From Patescibacteria group bacterium (GTDB taxonomy: Bacteria > Patescibacteriota > Patescibacteriia > WFTA01 > S139-112): DNA of 22,306 nucleotides. Below the pieces are notes generated by a model, which was not told the DNA's origin, searched no databases, and saw nothing but the letters and a program-made list of their open reading frames with translations. Below are positions 21,978-22,306 of this stretch, one piece after another. The position numbers and the translations under genes were made by a program. Location: contig WFTA01000009.1 in NCBI GenBank assembly GCA_015485715.1, positions 1 to 22,306 of the forward strand. The letters are read 5' to 3'. How positions within the stretch are numbered: position 1 is the stretch's first letter; every line of letters starts with the position of its first letter.

Positions 21978-22306
21978 TTACATGTCATCTGAGGATATAA
22001 CTTTTTTAAGTTCTTGGATGTTGTGATAAGATTTTCCATAGTCCTTTAGCTCTTTGTATAAAAAGTTTTTATCAGGAGGTTTACTTGTGATGTGCACTAG
22101 TTTGTTTTCTTGGTCAAAATATATGTTTATTTCCTTTTCTTGTATCCATTCTTTTTTGACAAATAGCATAGTGATTGAGCCATAACCCATATAAAAAGAT
22201 TTTGTTTTAAGTTTTATTGTTTTTTCGCTATAGTCTACTGAGAAGAATTCCCAGTATTTTTTATTTTGAACAAATTTTTTTATTTTTTTAACTAATTTTT
22301 CAAAAG
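21978..22306 (-). CDS. Hypothetical protein, 5' end beyond the window
   Basis: On the minus strand the frame is open from the window edge to a TAA at 21978-21980, giving about 109 visible residues that include KIKKFVQNKKYWEFFSVDYS, SFYMGYGSITMLFVKKEW and a charged tail ending VISSDDM. The methionine at 22190 is internal to a longer protein-like frame, so the true start lies to the right. The sequence alternates aromatic/basic beta-like segments, with no membrane segment and no motif I recognise. Function unknown. Confidence 0.65.
   Translation of the reverse strand, partial: FEKLVKKIKKFVQNKKYWEFFSVDYSEKTIKLKTKSFYMGYGSITMLFVKKEWIQEKEINIYFDQENKLVHITSKPPDKNFLYKELKDYGKSYHNIQELKKVISSDDM

Overview
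The window reads as an AT-rich bacterial chromosome segment, most likely from the Candidate Phyla Radiation (Patescibacteria). I would guess the Microgenomates/Katanobacteria/Dojkabacteria side, but the sequence does not fix the lineage. The pointers are a divergent, insertion-bearing 16S rRNA gene with no 23S gene behind it; 16S signatures such as GGAATAGACGG at the 907-926 site; few Shine-Dalgarno sites despite an intact anti-SD CCTCC; -10 boxes very close to start codons; and AT-rich spacers built of TACTAAATACTAA and CAATTTTCAATT blocks. TAA, TAG and TGA all act as stops (standard code 11).

Layout. 1-60: tail of a CxxC zinc-binding protein. 448-3152: a polytopic membrane protein followed by a PilB/GspE assembly ATPase. 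3153-5533: a TrmB-like regulator divergent from a fusion protein with an N-terminal PD-(D/E)XK-like region and a C-terminal short-chain dehydrogenase. 5540-6838: a membrane-anchored LysM/M23 peptidoglycan hydrolase. 7101-10168: leuS and tsaC, overlapping by one base. 10242-12790: a solitary 16S rRNA transcription unit. 12922-17179: HU, truB, era and a UvrD-type helicase. 17218-17724: a decayed small gene cut by a MITE-like element. 17837-19867: uvrB. 20245-22306: a hypothetical protein, a sugar-nucleotidyltransferase-like protein, and a hypothetical gene that runs off the window.

The most unusual part is the 16S unit. It is about 1.9 kb instead of about 1.54 kb, and a leader/trailer processing helix closes it. 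Inside are (a) a 104-bp hairpin at helix 6 with a second 104-bp copy just after the 16S 3' end; their six differences are all transitions, and the three in the stem keep pairing; (b) an insertion at helix 17 held by a roughly 26-bp stem, which encodes a small GIY-YIG nuclease with its own extended -10 box and a stop codon lying in conserved 16S sequence; (c) a perfect 31-bp direct repeat of the 16S 5' end, separated by 92 bp of hairpin-forming sequence. Compensated changes in helix 18, including the 505/526 pseudoknot pair, argue that the gene works, although positions equivalent to 1396 and 1400 in the decoding centre are U.

Functionally the window mixes translation (leuS, tsaC, 16S, truB, era), DNA maintenance (HU, UvrD-like helicase, uvrB) and cell-surface functions (PilB, LysM/M23, nucleotidyltransferase). 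All assignments come from reading the sequence by eye; no database search was run.
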